A stretch of DNA of 64,000 nucleotides, taken from Actinokineospora alba. GTDB taxonomy: Bacteria; Actinomycetota; Actinomycetes; Mycobacteriales; Pseudonocardiaceae. Location: the NCBI RefSeq assembly GCF_004362515.1, contig NZ_SNXU01000001.1, forward strand, positions 3,968,001 to 4,032,000, written 5' to 3'. Each line of letters opens with the position of its first letter. Within the stretch, counting starts at the first letter, position 1. A model generated the notes under the pieces. It was not told where the DNA came from. It made no database searches and saw nothing but the letters and a program-made list of their open reading frames with translations. A program made the translations under genes and the position numbers. Positions 41,886 to 49,466 of the stretch are shown here, one piece after another.

Positions 41886-43223
41886 ATGACCGAGCGACCG
41901 CACATCCTGATCGTCGGCGGAGGCTATGTGGGCCTCTACGCCGCGTACCGTTTGCAGAAGAAGTTGCGGGGCGGTGAGGCGACCGTGACTGTCGTCGACC
42001 CCCGTCCGACCATGACGTACCAACCGTTCCTGCCGGAGGCGGCGGCCGGTTCCATCGAGCCGCGTCACGTGGTGGTGCCGCTGCGCAAGGTGTTGCGCGG
42101 GTGCCGGGTGGTGACGGGCGTGGTCACCGGGGTCGATCATCGGCGGAAGGTGGCGACGGTCGTGCCCGCCGAGGGCGTGCCGACCGAACTGCCCTACGAC
42201 GTGATCGTGTTGGCCGCCGGGTCGGTGGCGCGCACGCAGCCCGTGCCGGGGCTGGCCGAGTGCGCGATCGGGTTCTCCACAGTCGGTGAGGCCATCTACC
42301 TGCGCAACCAGGTGCTCTCCCGCCTCGACGTGGCCGCGAGCGCGACCGATCCCGAAGTCCGCAGGCGTGCGCTGACGTTCGTCGTCGTAGGCGGCGGTTA
42401 TGCGGGGGTGGAGGCGTTCGGCGAGTTGGAGGACATGGCCCGGTTCGCCCTGCGGGTCTACCCCGAGTTGGCTCCGTCGGACATGCGGTGGGTGCTCGTC
42501 GAGGCGGCGGACCGGATCATGCCCGAGGTCAGCCCTTCCCTTGCCGAGTACACCGTGCGGCGGCTTGAGAAGCGCGGGATGCGGGTTCTGTTGAACACCA
42601 CGGTGACCAGCATGGTCGACGGGCACGTCGTGCTCAGCGACGGCGAGGAGTTCGACGCCGACACCGTCGTCTGGACGGCAGGCGTCCGGGCCAATCCGCT
42701 GGCCCAGGCCAGTGGGCTGCCGGTCGATCCGCGTGGTCGGCTGGTCGCCTCGACGACGCTGCGCGTGCCGGGCTACGAGGGAATGTGGACCGCGGGCGAC
42801 AGCGCCGCCGTGCCCGACCTCTCGGCCGAGGGCGCATGGTGCGCGCCGAGCGCTCAGCACGCCGTGCGGCAGGCGAAACTGTTGGCGGACAACGTAATCC
42901 GCTCACTGCGTGGCCGTGAACCCAAGCCGTACAAGCACTCCCATGCCGGTTCGGTGGCGAGTCTGGGCCTGCACAAGGGAGTCGCGGAGATCTACGGCAT
43001 CCGGCTGCGCGGCGTGATCGCCTGGCTCATGCACCGCGCCTACCACGTCACCCGGGTGCCGACGCTCAACCGCAAGGTCCGCGTCCTGGCCGACTGGCTG
43101 ATGGCCTTCCTGCTCCGCCGTGACGTGGTCTCGCTGGGCCAGATCCACGATCCGCGCCGCGACTGGGCCGCCATGGTGGAGACCACCGCCACCCACCCGC
43201 GAGTCGCCCCGCCAGGCAAGTGA
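41886..43223 (+). CDS. ndh: Type II NADH dehydrogenase (NDH-2)
   Basis: A 445-residue FAD flavoprotein that oxidises NADH and reduces quinone without pumping protons. It begins HILIVGGGYVGLYAAYRLQKKL (FAD GxGxxG), has MTYQPFLPEAAAGSIEPRHVVVPLRKVLRG, the NADH-binding site TFVVVGGGYAGVEAFGELED, and VVWTAGVRANPLAQASGLPVD with GMWTAGDSAAVPDL. The C-terminal region (AWLMHRAYHVTRVPTLNRKVRVLADWLMAFLL) is the amphipathic membrane-binding segment. The last ten residues THPRVAPPGK are encoded by an intergenic repeat and are identical to part of the end of the YwaF-like protein. Confidence 0.92.
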   Translation: MTERPHILIVGGGYVGLYAAYRLQKKLRGGEATVTVVDPRPTMTYQPFLPEAAAGSIEPRHVVVPLRKVLRGCRVVTGVVTGVDHRRKVATVVPAEGVPTELPYDVIVLAAGSVARTQPVPGLAECAIGFSTVGEAIYLRNQVLSRLDVAASATDPEVRRRALTFVVVGGGYAGVEAFGELEDMARFALRVYPELAPSDMRWVLVEAADRIMPEVSPSLAEYTVRRLEKRGMRVLLNTTVTSMVDGHVVLSDGEEFDADTVVWTAGVRANPLAQASGLPVDPRGRLVASTTLRVPGYEGMWTAGDSAAVPDLSAEGAWCAPSAQHAVRQAKLLADNVIRSLRGREPKPYKHSHAGSVASLGLHKGVAEIYGIRLRGVIAWLMHRAYHVTRVPTLNRKVRVLADWLMAFLLRRDVVSLGQIHDPRRDWAAMVETTATHPRVAPPGK

Positions 43224-43330
43224 GTCGCCCCCTCCGGCAGCCGAGTTCGACATTCGCGCCTGTGCGAATGTCGAACTCGTTCGCCTGGAGGGGCGACTCG
43301 CTTGTTGGAAGGGGCGACTCGCGGGTTGGT
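43195..43330. repeat. Palindromic modular repeat between convergent genes (locus C)
   Basis: The outer ends ACCCGCGAGTCGCC (43195) and GGCGACTCGCGGGT (ending 43326) are inverted copies. Between them are several GAGTC/GAGTTC-headed units at about 20-22 nt spacing. The centre is a perfect 16-bp hairpin CGAGTTCGACATTCGC (43242-43257) and complement (43264-43279). It includes the ndh stop and abuts the aceE stop, so it probably terminates both transcripts. Confidence 0.85.
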
Positions 43331-46098
43331 CAGGCGGAGCCGGGGTCGGAGGTTTGGGGGCCCGCGGCGGTGACGTCGTCGATGCGGTGCTTGCGTGCCG
43401 CCTCGACGACCTTCGACTGGTCGACCTCGCCGCGCCTGGCCAGCGCGCCCAGGACGGCGACGGTGATCGACTCGGCGTCGACGAGGAAGTGCCTGCGGGC
43501 GGCCGGGCGGGTGTCGGAGAAGCCGAACCCGTCGGTGCCCAGGGTGGTCATGTCGGTCGGCACCCACGGGCGGATCAGGTCCGGCACCGCGCTCATCCAG
43601 TCCGACACCGCGACCACGGGCCCGGGGCTGTCCTTGAGCACCGACGTCACGTACGGCACCCGCGGCTCGGCCTCGGGGTGCAGCATGTTGTGCCGCTCGA
43701 TGTCGACCGCCTCGCGCCGCAGCTCCGACCAGGACGTGGCCGACCAGACGTCGACCTGGACGCCCCACTCCTCGGCCAGCATCTGCTGGGCCTTGACCGC
43801 CCACGGCATCGCCACACCGGAGGCGAGGACCTGCGCTCGCGGGCCGGAGCCCTCGGGCGCGTCCAGGTACCGGTAGAGACCCCGCAGCAGGCCCTCGACG
43901 TCGAGGTTCTCCGGCTCCGCCGGCTGCTGGTACGGGTCGTTGTAGACGGTCAGGTAGTAGAAGATGTCCTCCGCCTGCTCGCCGTACATCCGCCGCAGGC
44001 CGTCCTTGACGATGTGCGCGATCTCGTAGGACCAGCCCGCGTCGTAGGACACCGCCGCCGGGTTGGTCGCCGCCAGCAGCAGCGAGTGCCCGTCGTTGTG
44101 CTGCAGGCCCTCACCGGTCAGCGTCGTGCGGCCCGCCGTGGCGCCCAGGACGAAGCCGCGCGCCATCTGGTCGGCCGCGGCCCACAGGCCGTCGCCGGTG
44201 CGCTGGAAGCCGAACATCGAGTAGAAGATGTAGATCGGGATCATCGGCTCGCCGTGCGTGGCGTACGACGTGCCGACAGCGGTGAACGACGCGGTCGAGC
44301 CCGCCTCGTTGATGCCCTCGTGCAGGATCTGGCCCGACTCGCTTTCCTTGTAGGACAGCATGAGCGAGGCGTCCACCGAGGTGTAGAGCTGGCCCTGGTG
44401 GTTGTAGATCTTCTGGGTCGGGAACATCGAGTCCATGCCGAACGTGCGGGCCTCGTCCGGGATGATCGGCACGATCCGCGCGCCGATCTCCTTGTCCTTG
44501 GCCAGGTCGCGCACGAGCCGGACGAACGCCTGCGTGGTGGCGACGTCCTGCTTGCCGGAGCCGCGCCGGATCACGTCGTAGACCTGGTCGCCGGGCAGCA
44601 CCAGCGCCTTGGCCTTCGAGCGGCGCTCGGGCAGGTAGCCGCCGAGCTGGCGGCGGCGCTCCTGCAGGTACTGGATCTCGGGCGAGTCCTGGCCGGGGTG
44701 GTAGTACGGCGGCAGGTACGGGTCCTTCTCCAGCTCCGCGTCCTCGATCGGGATGCGCAGCGTGTCCCGGAACTGCTTGAGGTCGTCCAGGGTCATCTTC
44801 TTCATCTGGTGCGTCGCGTTGCGCGCCTCGAAGTGCGGACCGAGGTTGTAGCCCTTGATCGTCTTGGCCAGGATCACCGTCGGCTGGCCGTGGTGCTCGG
44901 TGGCCGCCTGGTAGGCCGCGAAGACCTTGCGGTAGTCGTGGCCGCCGCGCTTGAGGTTCCAGATGTCCTGGTCCGACATCGGGTCGACCAGCGCCTTGGT
45001 GCGCGGGTCGCGGCCGAAGAAGTGCTCGCGGACGAACGCGCCGTCATTGGCCTTGTACGTCTGGTAGTCGCCGTCGGGGGTCTGGTTCATCAGGTTGACC
45101 AGGGCGCCGTCGCGGTCGGCGTGCAGCAGCGAGTCCCACTCGCGGCCCCAGATGACCTTGATGACGTTCCAGCCCGCGCCGCGGAAGTAGGACTCGAGCT
45201 CCTGGATGATCTTGCCGTTGCCGCGGACCGGACCGTCAAGCCGCTGCAGGTTGCAGTTGATCACGAAGGTCAGGTTGTCCAGGCCCTCGTTGGCCGCGAC
45301 GTGGATCAGGCCGCGCGACTCGGGCTCGTCCATCTCGCCGTCGCCGAGGAACGCCCACACGCGCTGGTCGGAGGTGTCCTTGATGCCGCGGGCGTGCAGG
45401 TAGCGGTTGAAGCGGGCCTGATAGATGGCGTTCATCGGGCCGAGGCCCATGGAGACGGTCGGAAACTCCCAGAAGTCGGGCATCAGCCGCGGGTGCGGGT
45501 AGGACGGCAGGCCGCCGCCGGGGCCCGCGTGCGAGAGCTCCTGGCGGAACCCGTCGAGCTGCGCGGTGGAGAGCCTGCCCTCGAGGAACGCGCGGGCGTA
45601 GATGCCGGGGGAGGCGTGGCCCTGGACGTAGATGTGGTCGCCGCCGCCGGGGTGGTCCTTGCCCCGGAAGAACCAGTTGAAGCCGACCTCATAGAGGGCC
45701 GCTGAGGAGGCGTACGTCGAGATGTGACCACCGACACCCACGCCGGGCCGCTGCGCGCGGTGCACGGTCATCGCCGCGTTCCACCGGACCCACGCCCGGT
45801 AGCGGCGCTCGACCTCCTCGTCGCCGGGGAACCACGGCTCGCGGTCGGTCGGGATGGTGTTGACATAGTCGGTGCTCGTCAGCGACGGGACGCCGACGTG
45901 GCTCTCACGGGCGCGCTCGAGCAGCCGCAGCATCAGGTACCGAGCACGCTGCTGCCCGCCGCCCTTGAGCGCGGCGTCGAACGACTCCAGCCATTCCGAC
46001 GTCTCCTCCGGATCGATGTCCGGCAGATGCGCCGCGAGCCCGTCGCGGATCACGCGCACGCGCTCGGGAGTGCCTGGGTTGCTGTTCTGGGTGGGCAA
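43330..46098 (-). CDS. aceE: Pyruvate dehydrogenase E1 component, homodimeric type
   Basis: The 922-residue ThDP-dependent E1 that decarboxylates pyruvate and acetylates the lipoyl groups of E2. PERVRVIRDGLAAHLPDIDP begins conserved sequence; GVGGHISTYASSAALYEVGF, the ThDP motif GDGEMDEPESRG...NLTFVINCNLQRLDGP, and GTDGFGFSDTRPAARRHF near the end match mycobacterial AceE (about 930 residues). I chose the TTG at 46098, six bases after GGAG; the next in-frame ATG (46200) adds 34 residues encoded by promoter-like and palindromic DNA and has no ribosome-binding site. LipA encoded at 58 kb makes the lipoyl cofactor for the same complex. Confidence 0.9.
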   Translation of the reverse strand: MPTQNSNPGTPERVRVIRDGLAAHLPDIDPEETSEWLESFDAALKGGGQQRARYLMLRLLERARESHVGVPSLTSTDYVNTIPTDREPWFPGDEEVERRYRAWVRWNAAMTVHRAQRPGVGVGGHISTYASSAALYEVGFNWFFRGKDHPGGGDHIYVQGHASPGIYARAFLEGRLSTAQLDGFRQELSHAGPGGGLPSYPHPRLMPDFWEFPTVSMGLGPMNAIYQARFNRYLHARGIKDTSDQRVWAFLGDGEMDEPESRGLIHVAANEGLDNLTFVINCNLQRLDGPVRGNGKIIQELESYFRGAGWNVIKVIWGREWDSLLHADRDGALVNLMNQTPDGDYQTYKANDGAFVREHFFGRDPRTKALVDPMSDQDIWNLKRGGHDYRKVFAAYQAATEHHGQPTVILAKTIKGYNLGPHFEARNATHQMKKMTLDDLKQFRDTLRIPIEDAELEKDPYLPPYYHPGQDSPEIQYLQERRRQLGGYLPERRSKAKALVLPGDQVYDVIRRGSGKQDVATTQAFVRLVRDLAKDKEIGARIVPIIPDEARTFGMDSMFPTQKIYNHQGQLYTSVDASLMLSYKESESGQILHEGINEAGSTASFTAVGTSYATHGEPMIPIYIFYSMFGFQRTGDGLWAAADQMARGFVLGATAGRTTLTGEGLQHNDGHSLLLAATNPAAVSYDAGWSYEIAHIVKDGLRRMYGEQAEDIFYYLTVYNDPYQQPAEPENLDVEGLLRGLYRYLDAPEGSGPRAQVLASGVAMPWAVKAQQMLAEEWGVQVDVWSATSWSELRREAVDIERHNMLHPEAEPRVPYVTSVLKDSPGPVVAVSDWMSAVPDLIRPWVPTDMTTLGTDGFGFSDTRPAARRHFLVDAESITVAVLGALARRGEVDQSKVVEAARKHRIDDVTAAGPQTSDPGSA

Positions 46099-46114
46099 CT
46101 CGAGCTCCAGCCTG

Positions 46115-46165
46115 CTTCGAAGGTGTATATAAATCGCGCGCGCGTTAACGCGCGCGAGGGGACAC
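46115..46165 (-). promoter_or_regulatory. aceE promoter region with a CG palindrome
   Basis: The AT island TTTATATACACC (about 46120-46131 on the minus strand, TATATA as -10) is embedded in GC-rich DNA just upstream of the preferred TTG. Directly upstream is CGCGCGCGTTAACGCGCGCG, a perfect 20-bp palindrome centred on TTAA, a possible operator. The rest of the 300-bp gap to the DUF3052 gene shows no gene. Confidence 0.5.
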
Positions 46166-46397
46166 TCTGCCATGTTCGTCTGAATCGACGCCGCCGTCAT
46201 CGTTACTGGTCAGTACGGGTGCCAGGACACGCTCCGGAGCAGCCGCGAAGGCCTGTTTGCGGCGTGTCGGAGACTCCACGGTTGCGCAGGTGGCCACACT
46301 CAGTGTTCGCTATCGCCTAACCGAAGAGGCGTTACGCGGTCGGACAGGCCAAGATGGGCTCTGATGACCGTGCGAAATCAACTGGAGGAGTGACACC

Positions 46398-46829
46398 GTG
46401 GTGGCCGCGGGAGACACCGGCAATGCCGGCGTCGCCGACAAACTGGGGATCGAAGAAGGCACCGTTGTCCAGGAGATCGGCTGGGACGAGGACGTAGACG
46501 ACGATCTCCGTGCCGCCATCGAGGAGCGAATTGGCTCCGATCTCCTCGATGAGGACGCCGACGATGTCGTCGACGTCGTACTGCTGTGGTGGCGTGAGGA
46601 CGACGGCGATCTTGTCGACGCACTCATGGACGCCATAGGCCCGCTCGCCGAGAACGGCGTGATCTGGGTGTTGACCCCGAAGACGGGCCGCGACGGACAC
46701 GTCGAGCCCAGCGACATCGCCGAGGCGGTGCCGACCGCGGGACTCGCACAGACCTCCAGCATCAGCGTCGGACCCGACTGGTCCGGCACGAGGCTGGTGT
46801 CGCCCAAGTCGGTCAAAGCCAAGCGCTGA
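46398..46829 (+). CDS. DUF3052 family protein
   Basis: A 143-residue acidic protein of the actinobacterial DUF3052 family: GVADKLGIEEGTVVQEIGWDEDVDDDLRAAIEE at the start, VDVVLLWWREDDGDLVDALMDAIGPLAENGVIWVLTPK in the middle and ISVGPDWSGTRLVSPK at the end. The function is unknown; it is a near-universal actinobacterial marker. The GTG follows CTGGAGGAG. A perfect 15-bp hairpin terminator follows the stop, so it is transcribed alone. Confidence 0.92.
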   Translation: MVAAGDTGNAGVADKLGIEEGTVVQEIGWDEDVDDDLRAAIEERIGSDLLDEDADDVVDVVLLWWREDDGDLVDALMDAIGPLAENGVIWVLTPKTGRDGHVEPSDIAEAVPTAGLAQTSSISVGPDWSGTRLVSPKSVKAKR

Positions 46830-46837
46830 CCTCATGC

Positions 46838-46872
46838 GACCGGGAGGCCCCTACATCAGGGGCCTCCCGGTC
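46838..46872 (+). terminator. Terminator after the DUF3052 gene
   Basis: GACCGGGAGGCCCCT (46838-46852) and its exact complement (46858-46872) form a 15-bp stem with an ACATC loop, nine bases after the stop codon. Confidence 0.88.
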
Positions 46873-46982
46873 CACGAGGTGGACATCACGGTGCCGTCGC
46901 CTGCCGGTGGCCTAGGGTTGGAACCACACGCACGATTGGCGGGCGCCCACGCGCGCCCCAATTCCCAGGAGGATGCCGGGTC

Positions 46983-47447
46983 ATGGCAGTCGCGGTCGGG
47001 TCGAAGGCTCCGGATTTCACGCTCAACGACTACAACAAGCAGCCGGTGAAGCTGTCGGACTTCCAGGGTTCCAAGAACGTCCTGCTGGTGTTCTACCCGT
47101 TCGCCTTCAGCGGCATCTGCACCGGTGAGCTCTGCCAGGTGCGCGACGAGCTGTCGACCTACACCGACAGCGACGTCCAGGTCATCGGCGTGTCCGTCGA
47201 CACCCCGTTCAGCCTCAAGGCCTGGGCCGAGCAGGAGGGCTACACCTTCCCGCTGCTGTCCGACTTCTGGCCCCACGGCGCCGTCGCCACGGAGTACGGC
47301 GTGTTCAACGAGGCCGCGGGCCTCGCGAACCGCGGCACGTTCCTCATCGACACCGAGGGCGTCGTCCAGTTCGCCGAGATCAACGCCCCGGGCGAAGCCC
47401 GCGACCAGGACGCCTGGAAGAAGGCCGTCTCGTCGCTCAAGGGTTAA
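46983..47447 (+). CDS. Peroxiredoxin, AhpE type
   Basis: A 154-residue thiol peroxidase. VGSKAPDFTLNDYNKQPVKL starts the thioredoxin fold; LVFYPFAFSGICTGELCQVRDEL contains the peroxidatic Cys46 in the FxFSGICT motif of the AhpE/Prx group, with another Cys at 51. GVSVDTPFSLKAWAEQEG and RGTFLIDTEGVVQFAEI are conserved. It reduces hydrogen peroxide and organic or nitrogen peroxides in the cytosol. The ATG follows AGGAGG. tRNA-Val starts 37 nt downstream. Confidence 0.93.
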   Translation: MAVAVGSKAPDFTLNDYNKQPVKLSDFQGSKNVLLVFYPFAFSGICTGELCQVRDELSTYTDSDVQVIGVSVDTPFSLKAWAEQEGYTFPLLSDFWPHGAVATEYGVFNEAAGLANRGTFLIDTEGVVQFAEINAPGEARDQDAWKKAVSSLKG

Positions 47448-47484
47448 GTTCTTCCACGACCGGTGCCTTCGGGCGCCGGCGTGC

Positions 47485-47556
47485 GGGCGCATAGCTCAGC
47501 GGGAGAGCACTCGGTTTACACCCGAGCGGTCGCAGGTTCGAATCCTGCTGCGCCCA
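47485..47556 (+). tRNA. tRNA-Val (anticodon TAC)
   Basis: A 72-nt cloverleaf: acceptor stem GGGCGCA/TGCGCCC, D-arm GCTC-AGCGGGA-GAGC, anticodon arm CTCGG-TTTACAC-CCGAG with anticodon TAC, T-arm GCAGG-TTCGAAT-CCTGC, discriminator A. All stems are perfectly paired. CCA is not encoded (ACCG follows). It marks the left border of the accessory island, a typical integration position. Confidence 0.97.
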
Positions 47557-47574
47557 CCGTATAGGTCTCATTCA

Positions 47575-47612
47575 AACCACGCTCGGTCGCCGCGGTATCA
47601 CCGGGCGTGGTT
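47575..47612 (+). terminator. Hairpin downstream of tRNA-Val
   Basis: AACCACGCTCGGT (47575-47587) pairs with ACCGGGCGTGGTT (47600-47612), 13 bp with a single G-T wobble, between the tRNA and the convergent immunity gene; it probably ends both transcripts. Confidence 0.6.
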
Positions 47613-47644
47613 GTGGGCTAACGCCCAGTGATCGCGGTGCTGCC

Positions 47645-48091
47645 TCAATCCCGCGTTTGCCAGGTAACGCAACTCGGCCGCTTCCCGCTCGTCGCCAAGA
47701 GCTCCGCCATTGCTTGCCGGACCAGGCTCAGCGGAACCTCAGAGTCAGCCGGAAACTCGTGTCCGGTGCCGAAGTATGCATATTCCACGACGCCGCCGGG
47801 CTGAGCCGGGTCGCCCACGCTGAACCACTCCTCGGCGTCGTCACCAGGGATAGCGTCCCCACCCGAGTAGCGCACGACACCGACACCACGATCAGGGTCC
47901 ACGCCGACAATCATCTCGTGGTCCGGGTCGGCGTCAGTGTCCTCATCAATCGCGTAGACACTGGCCGAACGGTGGAACGGGTCCGCCGCCAGCAGCTCGG
48001 CCACGAACCGCTCAGTGTCCGCCTCGGTACGGAGCGGTTGCACCGGCACATCGTTGTGGTACGCCACTTCCAGCACAAACCCCACCGTCAC
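47645..48091 (-). CDS. Imm1-family immunity protein
   Basis: A 148-residue cytosolic protein of the Imm1 family, which neutralises cognate deaminase-type toxins. Family features are VDPDRGVGVVRYSGGDAIPG, EEWFSVGDPAQPGGVVEYAYFGTGHEFPADSEVPLSLVRQAMAELLATSGKRPSCVTW: the GxxxYxGGD, YxxxGxxxEFPxxSEVPL and GxRPxCVxW pieces are all typical. The GTG at 48091 overlaps the stop of the upstream deaminase gene by 4 nt, so toxin and antidote are translated together. It should protect the cell's own DNA from the deaminase (inference from family). Confidence 0.88.
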   Translation of the reverse strand: MTVGFVLEVAYHNDVPVQPLRTEADTERFVAELLAADPFHRSASVYAIDEDTDADPDHEMIVGVDPDRGVGVVRYSGGDAIPGDDAEEWFSVGDPAQPGGVVEYAYFGTGHEFPADSEVPLSLVRQAMAELLATSGKRPSCVTWQTRD

Positions 48092-48837
48092 GGCCTCCGT
48101 CCTCGGTATGTTCGTTTGCCCTCGGGCCAGTACACCGTAACCTCTTGATCAGGCCGCAGGATTTGAGGCAACAGCCGGTCACAGGAGAACCGCCCCTGGA
48201 AACAGGGTGTGTTGTTAATGACCAGCGTTATTTGTTTACGCTCACTTTCGCGCAGACGCACGGCGAACTTCACTTCCACATGCGCGGTCGCCCACATCGC
48301 GCCTCGGGGTGGGCCAACCTGTATGGCTCGCAGTACTTCGAGCGCTCGCCGGTAGTCCTCGTCTTCGCCGCTCACCAGCGGCCCATGCTCCTGGCCATCC
48401 TCGTCGATCCAATAGCCGGACGTCTTGTCTCCCGGGTTGACCCGCTCCGGCAACTGGGCCAGCAGTTCCGCGGCGCGTTCGTCGGTCGGGCTATCCGCGC
48501 GAGGCTTCGCCACCGACAGTGCTGGATTGTTGATCTTGGCGGATTTCGGCGGGATTGCCGGAGCCGCCCCACCGTCTCCGCCTATCAGCGCGGCAATGAC
48601 GCCTCGGGCCGCCGACCGAATCGCGATAAAGGTGGCTTGGACCCGCTCAAGTTCTCCGAGCGCGTTTTGGAGTCCGGCGGCGGCCTGGTGCATGTCGGCC
48701 TGTGTGCTGCTCGCTGCCACCGGCGCCAGGATTTCGTAGGCTTCCCGTAGCAGCTGCTGCGCATTGCCCACCAGCTCGACCGGCAGGGCGCTAATGCCCC
48801 GCTCAAGGTCGGCCGCGACACCACCGGCCCCCGCCAT
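48088..48837 (-). CDS. SCP1.201/DddA-like cytidine deaminase toxin
   Basis: A 249-residue protein with a helical N-terminal region (1-85), a Pro/Ala-rich linker, and a C-terminal deaminase domain (about 135-249). The zinc site is visible: His186 and Glu188 in ATAHVEVKFAV, and Pro211-Cys212 with Cys219 in VINNTPCFQGRFSCDRLLP. The HVE and INNxPC...C forms are those of the SCP1.201-like deaminases, the family of the double-stranded-DNA deaminase DddA. It should convert cytosine to uracil in DNA of a target cell or phage. The following gene is an Imm1 antidote. There is no signal peptide and no secretion gene nearby; the helical N-terminus may be the trafficking domain. The small genes upstream on the same strand may be co-transcribed. 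Confidence 0.85.
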   Translation of the reverse strand: MAGAGGVAADLERGISALPVELVGNAQQLLREAYEILAPVAASSTQADMHQAAAGLQNALGELERVQATFIAIRSAARGVIAALIGGDGGAAPAIPPKSAKINNPALSVAKPRADSPTDERAAELLAQLPERVNPGDKTSGYWIDEDGQEHGPLVSGEDEDYRRALEVLRAIQVGPPRGAMWATAHVEVKFAVRLRESERKQITLVINNTPCFQGRFSCDRLLPQILRPDQEVTVYWPEGKRTYRGRRP

Positions 48838-48892
48838 GGTTACCCCCGTCCCCGGTACCAGTCATCGTGTCAGAACGGCCCGACAGCGGGCC

Positions 48893-49036
48893 CTAGTCAG
48901 ACTGAGTTCGCGGCATCACGCTGGTGGGCCATTCCTCGTCAGCCACCGCTTGGCGGTTGGGGTCGTCCTGTGGCCAGGCCAGCCGGACGGGTTGGCCGTC
49001 TTGGATTGCTTGCGCTAGCAGTTCTGCCACCGTCAC
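48893..49036 (-). CDS. 47-residue small protein
   Basis: A short ORF starting with GTG at 49036, overlapping the previous stop (GTGA). The sequence VTVAELLAQAIQDGQPVRLA leads into WPQDDPNRQAVADEEWPTSV. It is acidic, without membrane segment or known motif. Tight overlap within a run of such genes argues that it is translated. It ends 55 nt before the deaminase toxin start. Confidence 0.55.
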   Translation of the reverse strand: MTVAELLAQAIQDGQPVRLAWPQDDPNRQAVADEEWPTSVMPRTQSD

Positions 49037-49368
49037 GAGGGCCCCACGTTCGGAAGTGTGCGACGGTCGGTCGTGTCGTCCCATGGTTGCGTCCATGCCG
49101 TATCGGCGTGCTGCTCCGGCTCGTCCGTGCTGATTCCCTCAATGACTAGGCGGCCAGAGTCCGCAGTCCGCTGTGTCGCTCGCTCCTGCAGCTGCTGGCC
49201 CAATGCGGCGAGGTACTCTCCGAGGGCGTGTTCAGCGTCGGGCGGCGTCGGCGCGGCTCGTTTCGCATCAGCATCGAGGGCCCGCAACACGTACTGCCCG
49301 ATCTGCCGGTTGACCTTGGATAGCTCAGTGATGAGCACCAGTTCGTCATGCCACTGGTCGAAGGTCAC
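49033..49368 (-). CDS. Hypothetical helical protein of the island operon
   Basis: A 111-residue hydrophilic protein: VTFDQWHDELVLITELSKVN opens a helix that continues RQIGQYVLRALDADAKRA; a second helix ALGEYLAALGQQLQERATQR follows, then an acidic tail. It is all-alpha and possibly coiled-coil. No family is recognised. The GTG at 49368 overlaps the stop of the 33-residue membrane peptide, and its own stop overlaps the next gene, each by 4 nt, so it is a middle member of a coupled set. Confidence 0.65.
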   Translation of the reverse strand: MTFDQWHDELVLITELSKVNRQIGQYVLRALDADAKRAAPTPPDAEHALGEYLAALGQQLQERATQRTADSGRLVIEGISTDEPEQHADTAWTQPWDDTTDRRTLPNVGPS

Positions 49369-49466
49369 CGGTGCACCTCGCGCAGGCGCGTGACGAATAT
49401 GTACGCCAGTCGGGCCAGGAATACATAGGCCGCCATGGCCACCACTGTGACGAGCAACAGGGTCAT
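49365..49466 (-). CDS. 33-residue single-pass membrane peptide
   Basis: A very short ORF: one hydrophobic helix (LLLVTVVAMAAYVFLARLAY) followed by a basic tail (VTRLREVHR). The ATG at 49466 overlaps the upstream stop (ATGA) and its stop overlaps the next GTG (GTGA), which strongly supports real translation despite the length. It could anchor a complex of the neighbouring soluble proteins (inference). Confidence 0.6.
   Translation of the reverse strand: MTLLLVTVVAMAAYVFLARLAYIFVTRLREVHR

Noticed and set aside
46173..46200. AceE N-terminal extension from ATG 46200 or ATG 46173
   Set aside because: Neither ATG has a ribosome-binding site, and the extra residues are encoded by palindromic and AT-rich promoter-like DNA absent from known AceE starts.
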